A DNA stretch of 64,000 nt from Kingdonia uniflora (taxonomy: Eukaryota > Streptophyta > Magnoliopsida > Ranunculales > Circaeasteraceae): assembly GCA_014058105.1 (NCBI GenBank), contig JACGCM010001879.1, forward strand, positions 496,001-560,000, in the 5' to 3' direction. Shown in pieces: positions 19,267 through 49,681 of this stretch. Position numbers and translations under genes: made by a program. The notes under the pieces are model-generated. The model did no database searches and was not told where the DNA came from. It saw only the letters and a list, made by a program, of their open reading frames with translations. Numbering within the stretch: the stretch's first letter is position 1; each line of letters starts with the position of its first letter.

Positions 19267-20803
19267 TAAAAGTTTTGTACTTTTTCCTCAACAAAATACC
19301 AAACGACCAATCACCTTACTTTTATACTCTACCAAGATCGTACAACATTCCTAAAATAGATAAAATTTCAAAATTCAAAGATATCAATACAGTTGGTAAA
19401 ATCCTATAATTGTCTTTCACACTATCCGTACACACAGAGTAAAATAGATTACTTTATTATTTAAATAAGATCAAGACATAACATACTTTATTCTCTCACG
19501 ATCACTCACATTACATTTAATCAACCCAACCGCAGAATACTCCCACAACAAATTACTTCTAACGAACTTCCAGAATTCGAGCTTACCGAGCTCCCCAATT
19601 ACATTTAAACTAAGCTCGATGGTTTGGTTCCCCACACATAATTATATCTCCATTCGCTGCCCTTGCATCATCTTCCACGATCTTATCACATGCGAGCTGT
19701 CGAGCAGTCAGTTCTCACACCCTGGGATCCAATAGAGACTTACGAAAAATATTACACCAGACAAAGCGATTATGTTCAACACGCCTGCCTTCATCATCTA
19801 GCCCACCCAGAGTCAATGGCAATTCCAAAAGTATAACATTATAAGGCAATTGACGAAAACAACGCTCACGAAGTTTAACAATCTTGATATGAAAACGACC
19901 ATCTGCCGCCTGCTGCGTACGTTAAGAGTGAGTCCTCACCATGCTTGAACACACTAACTCCATAATGATGCAAATAACAACAGCAAGACATCACTACTTA
20001 TAACCAAAAGGAAGATCTCTACAAATTCAGATCACCCCAGATTTTTTGCTGAGATAAATATTTTGTGAACATTTTCGGGACAACATAATATATATACAGA
20101 ATATAATAACAAATCATTCTTCCTATAGTATAAAATATCCCCTCAAATTTTGTACATGACAACATACAAGATGATGCAAATCCAGCAGTAGCACCTACAG
20201 ACCCATGACCACCCGTCATCTCAGTTCGAGACACCCTGTCACCCAGTTCGAGTGCATAAATCGTATAAAACAAGATATAGTTAATTCTTGATGAGTCCTA
20301 CCTCCTATCAAAATATTTTCAAACTCCTCTCTTTTCAACCTCAGCTCCACCTACCATTCACCCTCATACATACTGAACCCCTTCCAGATCGATCATCTCT
20401 AATGAAGCCTAACTCCTATCTTACAAACAACAAGCTACACAAACAAGTTCGTAACAAAGAACCATGGCAAAGAACAAAATTATTTCATTAAGTTCATAAT
20501 TTTTTTTACAAAATACTTTACAGATAACACAATGCTCAAAATAATTATAACAGATTACGTCAAAAAGTTACAATTCAGATTGTTTTTATGGAATCAACAG
20601 AGAAGATGATAAAAAACTGAAGCAACTTCCAAACCTGATCCAATGCTGCAAAATCTAAGAAACAGTCAGAACTAGAAATCATAGATAAAAGATCTTCTTC
20701 ATGGCCAAAATCTATGGTCCATGGAAGAAAATGATCATCTGCATCATCCCACCTCTTCCATTATAACCTCACCTCTTCGCATGCTAGAGACAGACGAAAT
20801 GCT
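19267..20803. other. Gene-free stretch, probably part of the same element
   Basis: AT-rich sequence with short ORFs only. Its base composition (C-rich plus strand with many 'ttcgag' words) resembles the flanking element remnants, so it probably belongs to them. No domain, repeat end or RNA gene was recognised. Confidence 0.4.
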
Positions 20804-21151
20804 TCATTTCTTCAACACGACCCACTCATTAGACGGGTACCGACGAGACTCCATCGGACAAATCTCGGCTGCTTCATCCTCAGTTGTAACAGCCTCCTCT
20901 GCCAACAACCAAAGACTGTTTCGGCGTTTCGCTTCAGATATCAACAGATAATGAAAATGTACCATTTGATAATGGTCATCCTCTGCCTCTATCACTTCTT
21001 CATACGCCATATGATGATACATAGGAGATACCGAAATTGGGGTGGGCAGATGTAATGGCTGGTACCCAAAGTATCTGATGCGCAGTTCCTTAATCTTCCT
21101 CCTAATCCTAGACTCACGGGCCTGAGTCCTTGTCGTCACCATCCTGCCCAC
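20804..21151 (-). pseudogene. Element-associated ORF fragment (115 residues)
   Basis: A minus-strand ORF starts MGRMVTTRTQARESRIRRKI, a basic N-terminus of the style that begins many plant retroelement proteins (M-V-x-T-R-x-Q-A). It continues with a Tyr/His/Glu-rich section and no recognised domain. It lies upstream of the gypsy-type remnant in the same orientation, so it may be the 5' part of the same element or a related copy. Confidence 0.3.
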
Positions 21152-21775
21152 AGAAGAACAGTTTCAAGTGCAGGGGCAAAAAGTATATATAGAGAAGACA
21201 AAAATGAGAAACGAAGACTTAGCTCTCCAAACCTCAACAAATACTGCTTCTTATACTCAAAATCGACTTTCCAAATTCCCAACGTCCGAAAGATTCCCCA
21301 TGCAACAACATTTGACTACAGTAATTGGTTATAGGAAACCTAACAGACACCAACAGATATTCATGAATATACATTGAGAATAAATTATAGATATTAACTA
21401 CAACATTTAGTGATACTTCTCAACCAACACCACTCGCTTACCATGCTTCCCGTACTGTTGGCTGGGAGGGGGCAGTTGTAGTGGCTTATTCCGCATCTTG
21501 AGCTTATGCCTCATCTTCGAACTACATACGGACTTTCGACCTCAATAATAGAGCATGTGGCACAATTAAAAACAAGACAACAACATCAAGAAACATATAC
21601 AACACGAGTTTCTCAACGAACACCACTCATCCCTGATGACACTCATGCTATTGGTTGAGAGTCGTCTTGTAATAGCTTATTTCGTATCTTAGACTCAAAC
21701 TTCGTTCTTGATCTCATTAGCAGACAGGATGTACTACTAAAAACATGATCAGCTTTCCTCAGTTCGAAACATCTC
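20990..21775. repeat. Three degenerate tandem copies of a ~190-base unit
   Basis: Segments around 21040-21120, 21420-21540 and 21608-21720 align loosely. Each has a '(t)ctcaac(c/g)aacaccactc'-like opening (clear in the last two) followed by a 'ggctggta' or 'tggcttattccgcatctt'-type section. Divergence is high. The first copy overlaps the ORF beginning MGRMVTTR, so the array may have grown from coding sequence of the element. Confidence 0.45.
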
Positions 21776-23130
21776 TTTCAACCTCCACAACAACAGTTCG
21801 ATCTACACAAGTGTATAGTCATCAATATAGCCGTTGTATAGCAACATAGGTCAAAACGTTATACTATCTGGTAAAAGAGTATCCTACATAAACTTTGTAA
21901 CGTTCATCATTAAGAATATTACATATCATTAAACAGTCATATTGTAAGACCTATAAGTAGAACTAGAGAACAACAAATTAAAGACATGCAATTATATACA
22001 AGAAATCCTTACTTTAGCATTCTATATATTCAGAGCGCCCTTTGTAAAAAGTTAACAACTTTAATAAGATCATCATCTTTTTCTCAAAATCTTCAGGGGA
22101 GTTTGTGATTTTTAACCTATTCAAAGGTTTTCCATGCTAAATTATCTTGTTGATTGTCTGTTGCTGTTCTTAAGCATTCTAGATATTTTTTCTGTAAAAG
22201 CTAAGTCCGAATCCTGGAATTAGGCCATTACACCTTTCACACGCCCTACGCGTGTGCAACTCCCCGTAATGGTAGTTTCATAAATTATTTGGCAAAAAAT
22301 ATGATGTGTACGCATGGCAATTGCTGGTCATTTAAGATGTTTATATGGTTAATCTGAGTAATTTTTTTGTTGAGTTTTTAAAGTTTAACGAGGTCATTTA
22401 AGACCTGTAACCTTAATATCAAGAGAAATTTTAAAGACACCCCAAGTTTAATTAGCTCACCCATCTCTCAGTGTATTTGTTAGTTAATAAACTCACCCCA
22501 TCTTTAAAGTAAGAAAAACTAGAGTACAAAAAGAATAAATTTGAAGTATACATCATTTTCGTGACTTAGCTTATTTATATTATCTTCTATGATTCAGAAT
22601 AATCAAAACCTCCAAAACAAAACGAATAAACAATAACAATGAAATCAATTTGTGATACACATCCCACTAATTTTGTTTTTTTTATTCGATATCGAGTGCT
22701 CCTCTCTCTCTCTCTTAACCTATCACGATGAATACAAAATGTTTAACAGTCTCTAATTGTTAATATTGCTTATTAATAGCTTCTATATATAATTAACATG
22801 TTTATTACCAAGATCAAAAGTCCAACTTTTTCTTATCATTTTCCCATTTGTTGGAAATACTCGAAATACAATAAAGTATCTTTAACTTGTATAGGACAGT
22901 AGTACTGCTGGAGAAGTATTGATATTCTCAAAGCTCCTCCAGTAGTAGTAGTAGTAAAGTTAAGATTAAGATCCCAATTCTTCGAAATAGAAGCTTGCTT
23001 GGTTCTCCCTTTTCTGATCTCTCTCTCGAAATTGGGTAAGAATTCAATCTCCATGTAGAGTAAGATGATCTATTGCTAATTATTATTGATTTGTTTGTAT
23101 AGGAAGTATTTGTTATGTAGTAGCTGAGAA
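21776..23130. other. Intergenic region and probable promoter/leader of the CID gene
   Basis: AT-rich sequence with a CT-rich microsatellite near 22702-22716 and no supported ORF until the CID gene. The last 300 bases are likely promoter and 5' leader, but no convincing TATA box could be singled out. Confidence 0.45.
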
Positions 23131-23150
23131 GGAAGGAAGGAAGGAAGGAA
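23131..23150 (+). repeat. (GGAA)5 microsatellite directly before the CID start codon
   Basis: Five tandem GGAA units end two bases before the ATG at 23153. They therefore occupy the ribosome-approach side of the 5' leader. Length changes here would not shift the reading frame but could alter the start-codon context. Confidence 0.9.
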
Positions 23151-23152
23151 AG

Positions 23153-41523
<18,371 letters not shown>

Positions 41524-42509
41524 TCATAGGGTCTTATTAGCTATCATGTTGTATAATTTGAGTAGGGTTCTGTTAATATATTTCCCCCCCTGTTTTACGG
41601 GTTAGGAACTCCATCTGCAGAATGGGGTAAGCAGAATAGAGGTCAACAGCAGCAGAATGTTGTGTTGGTGTTTAACAGGAAGGCAGTTAACTTCCCCACT
41701 TAGTTAAAATTGTAGATCAACTTCATCGTATTAACCTACGTAGAAATTGTACTCTCTTTTTATTTATGTAAAGATATGTCTTGTTGAGATGTGATTTTTA
41801 AAGCACTTTTTTTGGTATTTGCATCTAGCAGGCACAATTAACTGGTTACATGAATAACTCTCAATTGGAGTTTTTTTAATTCTTCGTTACTAAAATGCTA
41901 ACAACGCAAAATTGATTTATGGTTGAAAGGGTTTTGCTTAGGTTCCAAAATCATTGAAGAAAAACGGTATTAACTTCAACAACGGAAATATTCATTTGTT
42001 ACGAGATTGATCTGTCCATCAGACGTCCAGTATTATTGTCAATATGAAACGCCCTAAGTATAACATGATTTATACTTCAAAACCTCTACTGAAATTCCAA
42101 GAAATTGACATGCACCCCAATGTCATTTTTTGCACCGCAATGTCGAAGTGCAACCATTCTCTAGCTACGGTAGCAGTGCTCCATACAATTGTATCCATCG
42201 TTTGGTCTGCTTTAGTACTCTAAGGTTGTGTTCAAAGATCCATGTTTCCTTTTGTATATTACAATCTCTGAAAGATATAATATATGTTCATGTATTGTGT
42301 TTAATACTTTAATTAATTGAATGTGTAGAGTCATAGAGCCAAATACAAATCTTTCTTTTGTAAACCTCCCATCTAGAAAAGAAGAAAAATATATACTATA
42401 GCTATACAAGAAAAGAAAAGAGTGCATCAATATGAGAAACTACATCTCTCTCCAGTCTTTAGATCTCTGCAACTGTGAATACTTCTTCTTCATTGTGCTA
42501 AAGAAGATA
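41524..42509. other. CID 3' UTR and spacer
   Basis: The first 300 bases are the probable CID 3' untranslated region, with possible polyadenylation signals in the AT-rich part around 41740-41800. The remainder up to the CLE-like gene is AT-rich spacer without a supported feature. Confidence 0.5.
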
Positions 42510-42800
42510 TCATCTGTTCTGAGTTGGATTTGGAGCACTAGGTGGTGCTTTACGTAAGCTCGCCTCCACAGCCTTCTTGGTTTGATCATTATCTTTCTTT
42601 CCACTGCTCGAATAGCTATTCCTAACGTCTGCAGAAACTGAAATAGCTAGCAATCTTCTTGAGCTATATGTTCTCTCTGTTGAAGTCCTCATTTGAGAAT
42701 ATTTGAGAGATAATAGAGAACTACTACAACTGAAAAGGTGAATAAGAAGCAAGATAATAAGAGCTACCTGCAGAGCTCTAGAAATGTTTGCTTTCATCAT
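42510..42800 (-). CDS. CLE-like secreted signalling peptide precursor
   Basis: The 96-residue precursor begins MMKANISRALQVALIILLLI, a signal peptide with a strong hydrophobic core. A variable Ser/Arg/Lys-rich middle follows, and the C-terminus is RKAPPSAPNPTQNR then stop. Laid against the 12-residue CLE motif (for example H-E-V-P-S-G-P-N-P-I-S-N), residues KAPPSAPNPTQN keep Pro4, Ser5, Pro7, Asn8, Pro9 and Asn12. The normally conserved Gly6 is Ala. CLE peptides are cut from the precursor and perceived by leucine-rich-repeat receptor kinases. The precursor size, signal peptide and terminal motif fit the family. An in-frame ATG 54 bases upstream (42854) exists, but a TATA box at 42873-42880 would place the mRNA start at or downstream of it, so 42800 is preferred. 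Single exon. Other proline-rich peptide families are possible. Confidence 0.65.
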   Translation of the reverse strand: MMKANISRALQVALIILLLIHLFSCSSSLLSLKYSQMRTSTERTYSSRRLLAISVSADVRNSYSSSGKKDNDQTKKAVEASLRKAPPSAPNPTQNR

Positions 42801-42872
42801 GGCTAGCTGTTGAATCAATATTGTTGTTGTTTGGGTATGAGAACATACTAACAAGAGCTACTTAGCTGTTGG

Positions 42873-42880
42873 TTTATAAA
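42873..42880 (-). promoter_or_regulatory. TATA box of the CLE-like gene
   Basis: TTTATAAA on the minus strand lies about 73 bases upstream of the chosen ATG. A start of transcription 25-35 bases downstream would fall near 42842-42852, just inside the upstream in-frame ATG, supporting the shorter protein. Confidence 0.55.
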
Positions 42881-44151
42881 GGAAGTTGCTTTACATAATT
42901 AATTCCCAATGGGAAAAGAACTTTTTTGTTTTGTATGGAGGTTGCAGCTTGGAAGGACATGAAGCTGATCATGTGATGTTCATGATTTGACTATCTAGCA
43001 ACATTTTTCTGACTTTTGTGATTTATTTACACCATATCATGAGATAGTTTGAGCAACCACATCATCAGTCTCAATCTTCCTGATTTTCTTCTAATATATT
43101 ACAGATTTGTTTGAAAGAAATTCTAAGTTTAGTTGGCATGCATGGCTAACTTTTGCTCTTTACAAAGATATCAAACTTTTCAAGTCCTAAAAATGTATGT
43201 AATCAAACTCAATTACTTCTTTCTAGGATTAAGCTATTATATACTCAATAACACAGTTGCCAGTTGTGATCTAGCTAGTGTTAAATCATCTGTAATTAGT
43301 ATAGAGGATGACTCAATAACACATGCCACACCATCGCAAAGTTCACTGACTCTAATTTAATACAACCCAAGAAATCGATTGTAAAAGGAGCCTACTGTTT
43401 TCGACAGCTTGAAGTATCTCCACCACTGCACATGCCTAAACCACATTAGATAATCCTATATTTAAATATAGAGTAAGATTATATAAAACTGAGACTTCAC
43501 TGAAAACTGCGTGAGTTTGGCCTCACTAATGAGGTGAGTTGTTTTAGTAGATATAACAAAATTTGATTCTTTAATCTTTAGTTTATACTTTAAATATGCT
43601 ATAGATAGTACCCATGATCAGAACCCTTTTCTGTGAATGAAAAAAAAAAACTAGTTTTTCAAGATCTGGGCATCTGGAAACATGGATTTGAATGAGGATT
43701 TTGGAGGAATCTCATTAGACTTTAATTCAGAACATGTGCTTATATTCCCTTTTCAACGGAGAGAAAGTAGTTGCGTTGATCGTCAAATTGGAAAACAGTC
43801 ATGTGCTACTCATTTTGGACATTGTTCGAAACATACCCAAATTGGAATTAAACATAGGTACTTCAAATATTCAGACTTGTAGAGCAAGCAATATTGTAAA
43901 CTAGTTTATGTATTTTGGGAGATAACAATGTACGCCAAGGAAGTCATTTAGTCTTATGCTTTACTGAGCAATTTTGCAGAACATCAGAAAGAATCCACTT
44001 CATTAAGAAATACAAAAAATCACAATTCAGTTAAAGATATTGTAAAGTTATTTAGATGAAATGAGCATAAGCTTTTGTGTTTGCTAAACAGTGAAATGTA
44101 CACTCTCTTACTACCAATGAATGTATGAACATGCCTAGAGGAGTATCTGTT
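42881..44151. other. Spacer between CLE-like and coiled-coil genes
   Basis: AT-rich sequence with no supported gene. A plus-strand ORF at 43682-43882 has no recognisable domain. The last 60 bases before 44152 are 3' UTR of the coiled-coil gene and recur downstream in the tandem duplication. Confidence 0.5.
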
Positions 44152-47100
44152 TCAATCGAGCCTGAATTCCTGTAATGATTGCGGACTGCACAGAATGTTG
44201 TAGTGTTTGCTGTCTATATTATCTTTTAAGATTGTAATTTGACCTTCTTTCACAAGAATATCTTCATCAAGCTCTTCTATCTTCTTTCTCAATGAGTTCA
44301 CTTCTGAATTGAGTAACATGTTCTTCTCACTGTACTGTTTCACTTCCTCCCACATAAGATCTCTCTCGTCCGATACTTTTGGTAAAACCCCCTTTGTAAT
44401 CTTCAATTCCTTCCTGCATTCTTGAAGGTCGGTTTTGAGCTCGTTTATTGACTCATCTTTCCTCATAATCTGAAAATAAAGTGAAATGATTTCAGGGCAT
44501 GAACTTATAGTTTTTTTTTCCTGTTTGCTTAGAAAATACATATGCTTTTTGCATATTTGCTCAATTTTGTACATCAGTGAATATATGGGCAAACAAAATT
44601 CTAGTAAGCAGGGTTATTAGGTGTTTCATTGTGCAGTATATTAGCTCATATCTTCTAGAGATGTAAGAAGTGTGTTCTTTAAAGCCTTTAATTTAAGAGG
44701 AACGTGATATTTAGTGTTGGATTCGTTCAATATGTCATTATAAAATACGTGTATGAAAAAAGGAAGATCATTTTGAGTTATATCTTTGCTCAATTTTGCA
44801 CACCAGTGAAAATATGGGTAAAAAGTTGCAGTTAATGTTCACGCGTGTACAAGCAGGATATTAGGTGTTTTAAAGTACAGTATATGAGCTTATATCCTCT
44901 CGAGACTCAGAGGTGTGTTCTTAAAGGACTTCATTTTTCCAGAGGCACAAATTGTATAATATATGCAAGTTTACCTGAAGCTCAAAATCCTTCATCTTGT
45001 GGGACATACAAGAAAGACCATCCATTGCACATTGTACTTCACTTTTGAGGATATCGTGACCCATGACCGCCGTTGCCAACTCAGCTTGCAATTGCTCAAT
45101 CTCCTGCTGTTTGCACAACAACTTTTCTCTCAAAGCTCTTGTTAGTAAAGTTTCTGCCTTGAGCTCAAGTTCCATATGATCCTATATTAATCAATAACAT
45201 GTTTAGATTTTAGTCTTAAGCTCAAATTCTGTAAAATACTAAATCAATCCAAAATTGGAATGTCAAAAGATGACTTCTTTAACTCGAGAAGCAAGTAGAA
45301 ACAATCTGGAATTAGAATAAAGAAAGAAGTACCTCTGAGGCATTGCAATTAAGATTCCCTGATCTGCCACCTTCACTAATCTTAGGCTTCTCATGCAACA
45401 GAGAAGATATATTCTGCAAACTTCTCTTAAGATTTTCAATTCCTCTCTTCAAACTCTGGATTTTCATATCACATTCCACTAAAAAGTAACCATCCAGTCC
45501 ATAATTTTTAGCTTCTTGATCACCAATGTCAGTTGGTCCTATTTTTGCCTTAACGAGTTCAAGCAACTTTGCACATAACTGGCTGCTCTCATTAAACAAC
45601 GTCAGTCCTTGATTCTGTAAGAACTCAACCCTTGTTTGCAGTTCTTGATCAAGTTTCAAAAATGCAGATCCACCCCCTTCATTTCTTAGGCGGGCAAATA
45701 AGTAAATGTTCTCATGGCGAAGAGACTCGACTTCGAGCCTGTAAGATTCCACATCCCTTCTCAAAGTTTGTTCCACCCCGGCCACCCTCACTATCTCTGC
45801 TTGCAATTTACCTTCAAGAAAATCAGATTTATCTAATGAATGTTTCCTTTCTATTTTGTTGTTAAATCCCTGTCTCAGTCCATTAATGGTCTTCTCTTGG
45901 TCGCTGGACGTCCTATGTAATCTACTAACAGCTTTCTGCAACTCTTTGTTTTCCTTCTCCTTTTCTTTAAAGCTTCTCTGGATGGAATCCAGATCTGCTT
46001 CTACACCAGTAAACTTGTCTCGCAACTCTGACAGGGTTTGTTGAAGATCTTGGTTATTGTCTCTTTCTTCTTCTAATCTTGTTATCACGTCCTTGGATTT
46101 TGACTCTAAAATTGTTATCCTGCTTTGACATTCCAACTCTCTTTCACTATTGGAAGAAAGTTCTCTTTGAAATGAGACATTCTGCTCTGCCAACTCCCTT
46201 ACCCGTTCTCGTAGCCTTTGCTCTTCTGATTGGTATTTCTCAAACTTTGATGACCAATCACTAGACCTTCTGTCCAGCTCTTTCTCCAATCCTATTTTCA
46301 ACTCGTTCTTCTCCTTTTCCAATCTTCGCGTCTGTGAGTCCAATTCAACTCTTGCAGCTCTAAGTTCTTCTTTTGCAGAAGCTCTGTCAGAAATCCGACA
46401 CTGCAACTGGGCTGAAACTTCGAGAGCCAAACTAATCCTCGACTCAGCAAGGTTTCTAATTGTCTGAAGCAGTTCCGACACTCGGAAACCATCATCTTGA
46501 AGTAGGTTCTCTTGTTCAAGCTCTTCTGAAAGATGCAAAATCCTCTCCTTAGCTTCTTTTGCTTTTCTACGTAATTCGAGATCTTCATCATATTTGTTTG
46601 CTTCTGCATACATTCCCAATGGAGCATCATTCATAGTATTGTAAGGGATATCATCTGAATTTGTACTAGGGTCTGGGGGCAAGTAATCCTCAAAGATGTC
46701 TTCTACAGTGGTCGGAATTTCAGGGTCAAGTTCTCTAGATATGTTTTTCGATTTTTGACGATATATGTTCGAGAATCTACCGACGGTGTTCTTTGAAAGT
46801 TTCTTTGGAGAGTTAGGCCCAACTTCATTTCTTTTCGAATAAAATTTTGTTGGAAGACTAAACTGAGAATCTCTCACATCTCTAAATGAATAGGACCTTG
46901 GCAACTCATTAGAAGTCCAGGTTGGCGATACAGGTGCAGTGGGTTGAACTCTTGGAGGCCGCCAACCACTGCCATTTCCATTGCAAGATGGTTTTCTTTG
47001 AAAAGGACTGTTCTTTGGCCTTATGTTCCTCTCTTGATGTTGCTCCCCATCAATATAAAGGTCTAGTACCTCGTTAGATTCATGAGTTAAGCGATCAGAC

Positions 47101-47763
47101 CCACATCTGAGCGGGTCTTGAGAACAACTGTAAGACGAACTTCCAGAAGAGTCACGATAGTCGTCGGACGAATCAGGAGAGTCAAGCTTCTCTACTGTGC
47201 ATGCCTTTCTAGTACATATACTTCTTTTACCAATCTGAGTCTTGGAACGCGGTCTCTCTGGAGTAAGAGAACGGCAACTAGTACAAAATGCAAGACAACA
47301 AAAGTACAATATAAGAAGCATACAAAAATAAACCTTTTCAATAAATATGAAATACAACTTCACTGCTAACTCAATCTTTCCTATAACAGTAAAACTCATA
47401 ACATGCAAATTATCTTCATAAGAAAATAAATCAATCTCAAAACTTTCCAGTTTCATTTTAAAAGTTAGAACCTTACCGTGACGGATTACCGGGCTGGGGA
47501 GAAGAACAGTTGGTAGTAGTCAGAGAAGATATACTTTGATCGCATAAAGGGTCAGCACCGAGGAAGGATGCTGATGAGAAGGAGAAGCTCCTTCTAAGAC
47601 CTGAAGTTGAAACACTGCTACGGGATTTGGAACATAAATCCTTTGGACTCTGGAATATGTTCTCATCAACCGCGCCTCCAACTTTCTCATCAGTTGGTGG
47701 TGAAGAATCATTCTTGTTCTCATTGTTAGACGCAGATGATCGAAAGAAAAATAGCTTCTTCAT
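44152..47763 (-). CDS. Plant long coiled-coil protein (918 residues)
   Basis: Four coding exons join in frame: 47477-47763, 45333-47277, 44975-45181 and 44152-44469. A probable 5'-leader intron spans 47777-48095. The protein starts MKKLFFFRSSASNNENKND. A Ser-rich, Arg/Ser-containing N-terminal third of about 300 residues is predicted disordered and carries RSFSFSSASF and RSYSFRDVRDSQFS, which look like phosphosites. It is followed by about 600 residues of nearly continuous heptad-type Glu/Lys/Leu/Arg sequence (for example LSEELEQENLL, LEEERDNNQDLQQTLSELRD). No motor, membrane or catalytic domain is visible. It resembles plant-specific coiled-coil proteins often labelled myosin-like, and a scaffold or cytoskeletal role is only a guess. 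The last exon and adjoining 3' UTR have two broken copies in the tandem duplication at 50-55 kb. Confidence 0.85.
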
Positions 47764-48399
47764 TTTTAACCTGGACCTGAATAAAGATACATGAGCATTA
47801 AATCCCAAAGAACAAAAGCATAGGTCCAGATAGTGTGCCCGAAAGAAGTACATAGGTATAGGTATAGGTATAAGAACAAAATCATTCTTGTTCTCATTGA
47901 GTCTCTTACTGATTGTAATGATGGAATGAAGAAGTACATACATAGGTATAAGATGATGAGAATTGATAAAATTGAGGAAATGGGGTTTGAAGAATTCCAA
48001 GTAAAAACACAAAATTTACAATCTTTATAATGAAACAAGTAGTAATCTTGGATGAATACTTAGATGATTCAGAATCAGAAAGAGAGAATGAATACCTTTC
48101 AAACAAAGATCTCTTCTTCTTCTTCTTCTCTTCTTTGTTTTGATCTCTGAGGAGAGAAATCTTTTGTATCTTTCAGAGAAATTATTAGAAGAATAATTGT
48201 GAGTTTCAAAACGCTCTCATAATTAATTATTTGCTCACTTGTTGTTGCTCCCTCTCTCTCTCTCTCAAAAATGAAAGTTACCGTTATTATTTTATTATTA
48301 TTCCCTCTTGATTTTCGAATTTCGAACCCCCAATTTTCAGTTAATAAACTTTCAATTATACGCCCGACTTATTGTCCCTTTTGATTTGGGTTATTGCTA

Positions 48400-48769
48400 G
48401 AGCATCTCCTAAAGTGACCTTGGAATCCAAGGTGCCGCCACCTCGGATTTTCGTTTTCCAACAATACCTCGCCACCATGGAGATTTTAACGTCGCGATTG
48501 GGCTCCTATTATATTTTTAAACAGACGCGTAAGGTTTGGGCGTCTAATTGTTTTTTTTAACAAAAATTCAAATCGGGCGCCTAAGACTTGGGCGCGCAAT
48601 TTTATTTTATTTAAAATAAAATAACCCAAGTTGGACTTGTGAAAATAAAATAAAAATGTTGGGAGCTTTTAAAAAATCCAAGTCAGGTACTGTTGGAAGA
48701 AATAGAGCCTCACTGACTTGGATTTGGCTTTTTTTCAACCAAGTGAGTGAGACACTTTAGGAGATGCTC
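48400..48769. mobile_element. MITE with AGAGCATCTCCTAAAGTG termini
   Basis: The left end is GAGCATCTCCTAAAGTG. The right end is its exact reverse complement for 17 bases, giving 370 bases in all. Inside, words such as 'ccaagt' recur in opposite orientation, so the single strand could fold extensively. No ORF. Flanks are CTA and TTT, so no target duplication is evident. It shares the outer GAGCATCT with the MITE at 2131-2459, suggesting the same superfamily. Confidence 0.75.
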
Positions 48770-49387
48770 TTTGGAGGATTAAGGCTATGCCCGAACTGAT
48801 TGGGTTTGGTGTCCCAGAGACTCCTAACCTAACCAAACCCCATAAACTTAGGTGGATACTCTCGTGTAATATTGATAATAAAGGGTTCTCTGTCTCTTCT
48901 CTCTAAATTATTGTGTTTGTGGATGTTAGAGTAGGGAGTTCACTTTGGTCGGCCACCAGATTTAAAAACCAACCCTATGTCACGATGTCTGATGACGTCA
49001 TGCTTAAATTTGTAATCCTTTGGGATCACGGATCGGGTCAGGATCTCTATATTTTTTAACAGATCGGGTAAGGATCGACTAAGATCCTGGCCCGATCCGA
49101 TCCATTCACAGCCTAGATTGTAGACACACACAATGCTAATTATGGCTTGTATTGGTATATGATCAATATGGGGAATTGAAGTGGTAATGGGGAGAGTTTG
49201 AGTAGATTAGGTAACTTATGTCGTAGGGTTCTCTGTACATAAAAAAACACAATTACGTTCTCTCTCTGTATTATATTGCTCTAGATTGATCATCTTTTAA
49301 CAATAATAAGCTAATAATCATAGACAACATTCCAAAATAAAATCATTCAGCTAATAGGAATGAAAATTTACATGCATGCATCTTATG
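48770..49387. other. Intergenic stretch
   Basis: AT-rich spacer. Near 49024-49102 there is a cluster of GATCGGGTC/GGATCG-like words in both orientations, possibly the edge of another small inverted-repeat element. No gene is supported. Confidence 0.4.
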
Positions 49388-49681
49388 TTAAGGCCAAATT
49401 AAGTCAACTGGAACTTTGAGCACCAGAGATGTTGTTGCTGCTGCTGCTACAGCTTCTTCTTCCTTGAGTTGATGATGATCCATCACCATGTTTCCTCTAC
49501 CACCCATGTAAAGGCCACTAGTGTATTTTACGACACAGGCAGAAGAAGAATGTGAGGCAGTAGTAGTAGTAGTGGTACTAGAACTAGAGGGAAGCGGAAT
49601 GTAGGAATGCAAGAGGACTGCGATGTCATTATCATAAGCTGATCTGAGTAACTCAGACAAAAGAAGAAGAAGTGAAGCCAT
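49388..49681 (-). CDS. Small uncharacterised protein (97 residues)
   Basis: The ORF starts MASLLLLLSELLRSAYDNDI, continues with a Ser/Thr run and a SGLYMGGRGNMVMDHH segment, and ends VLKVPVDLIWP. The first leucines alternate with polar residues soon after, so this is not a clear signal peptide. Gene-like context supports it: a TATA-like 'catatatgtatatc' on the minus strand near 49775-49788, a pyrimidine-rich CTT leader and an ATG preceded by 'aattaattaatt'. No family was recognised. Function unknown; a chance ORF cannot be excluded. Confidence 0.5.
   Translation of the reverse strand: MASLLLLLSELLRSAYDNDIAVLLHSYIPLPSSSSTTTTTTASHSSSACVVKYTSGLYMGGRGNMVMDHHQLKEEEAVAAAATTSLVLKVPVDLIWP

Noticed and set aside
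42801..42854. Longer CLE-like precursor starting at 42854
   Set aside because: The TATA box position puts the transcript start around or after that ATG, and the signal peptide begins properly at the second methionine.
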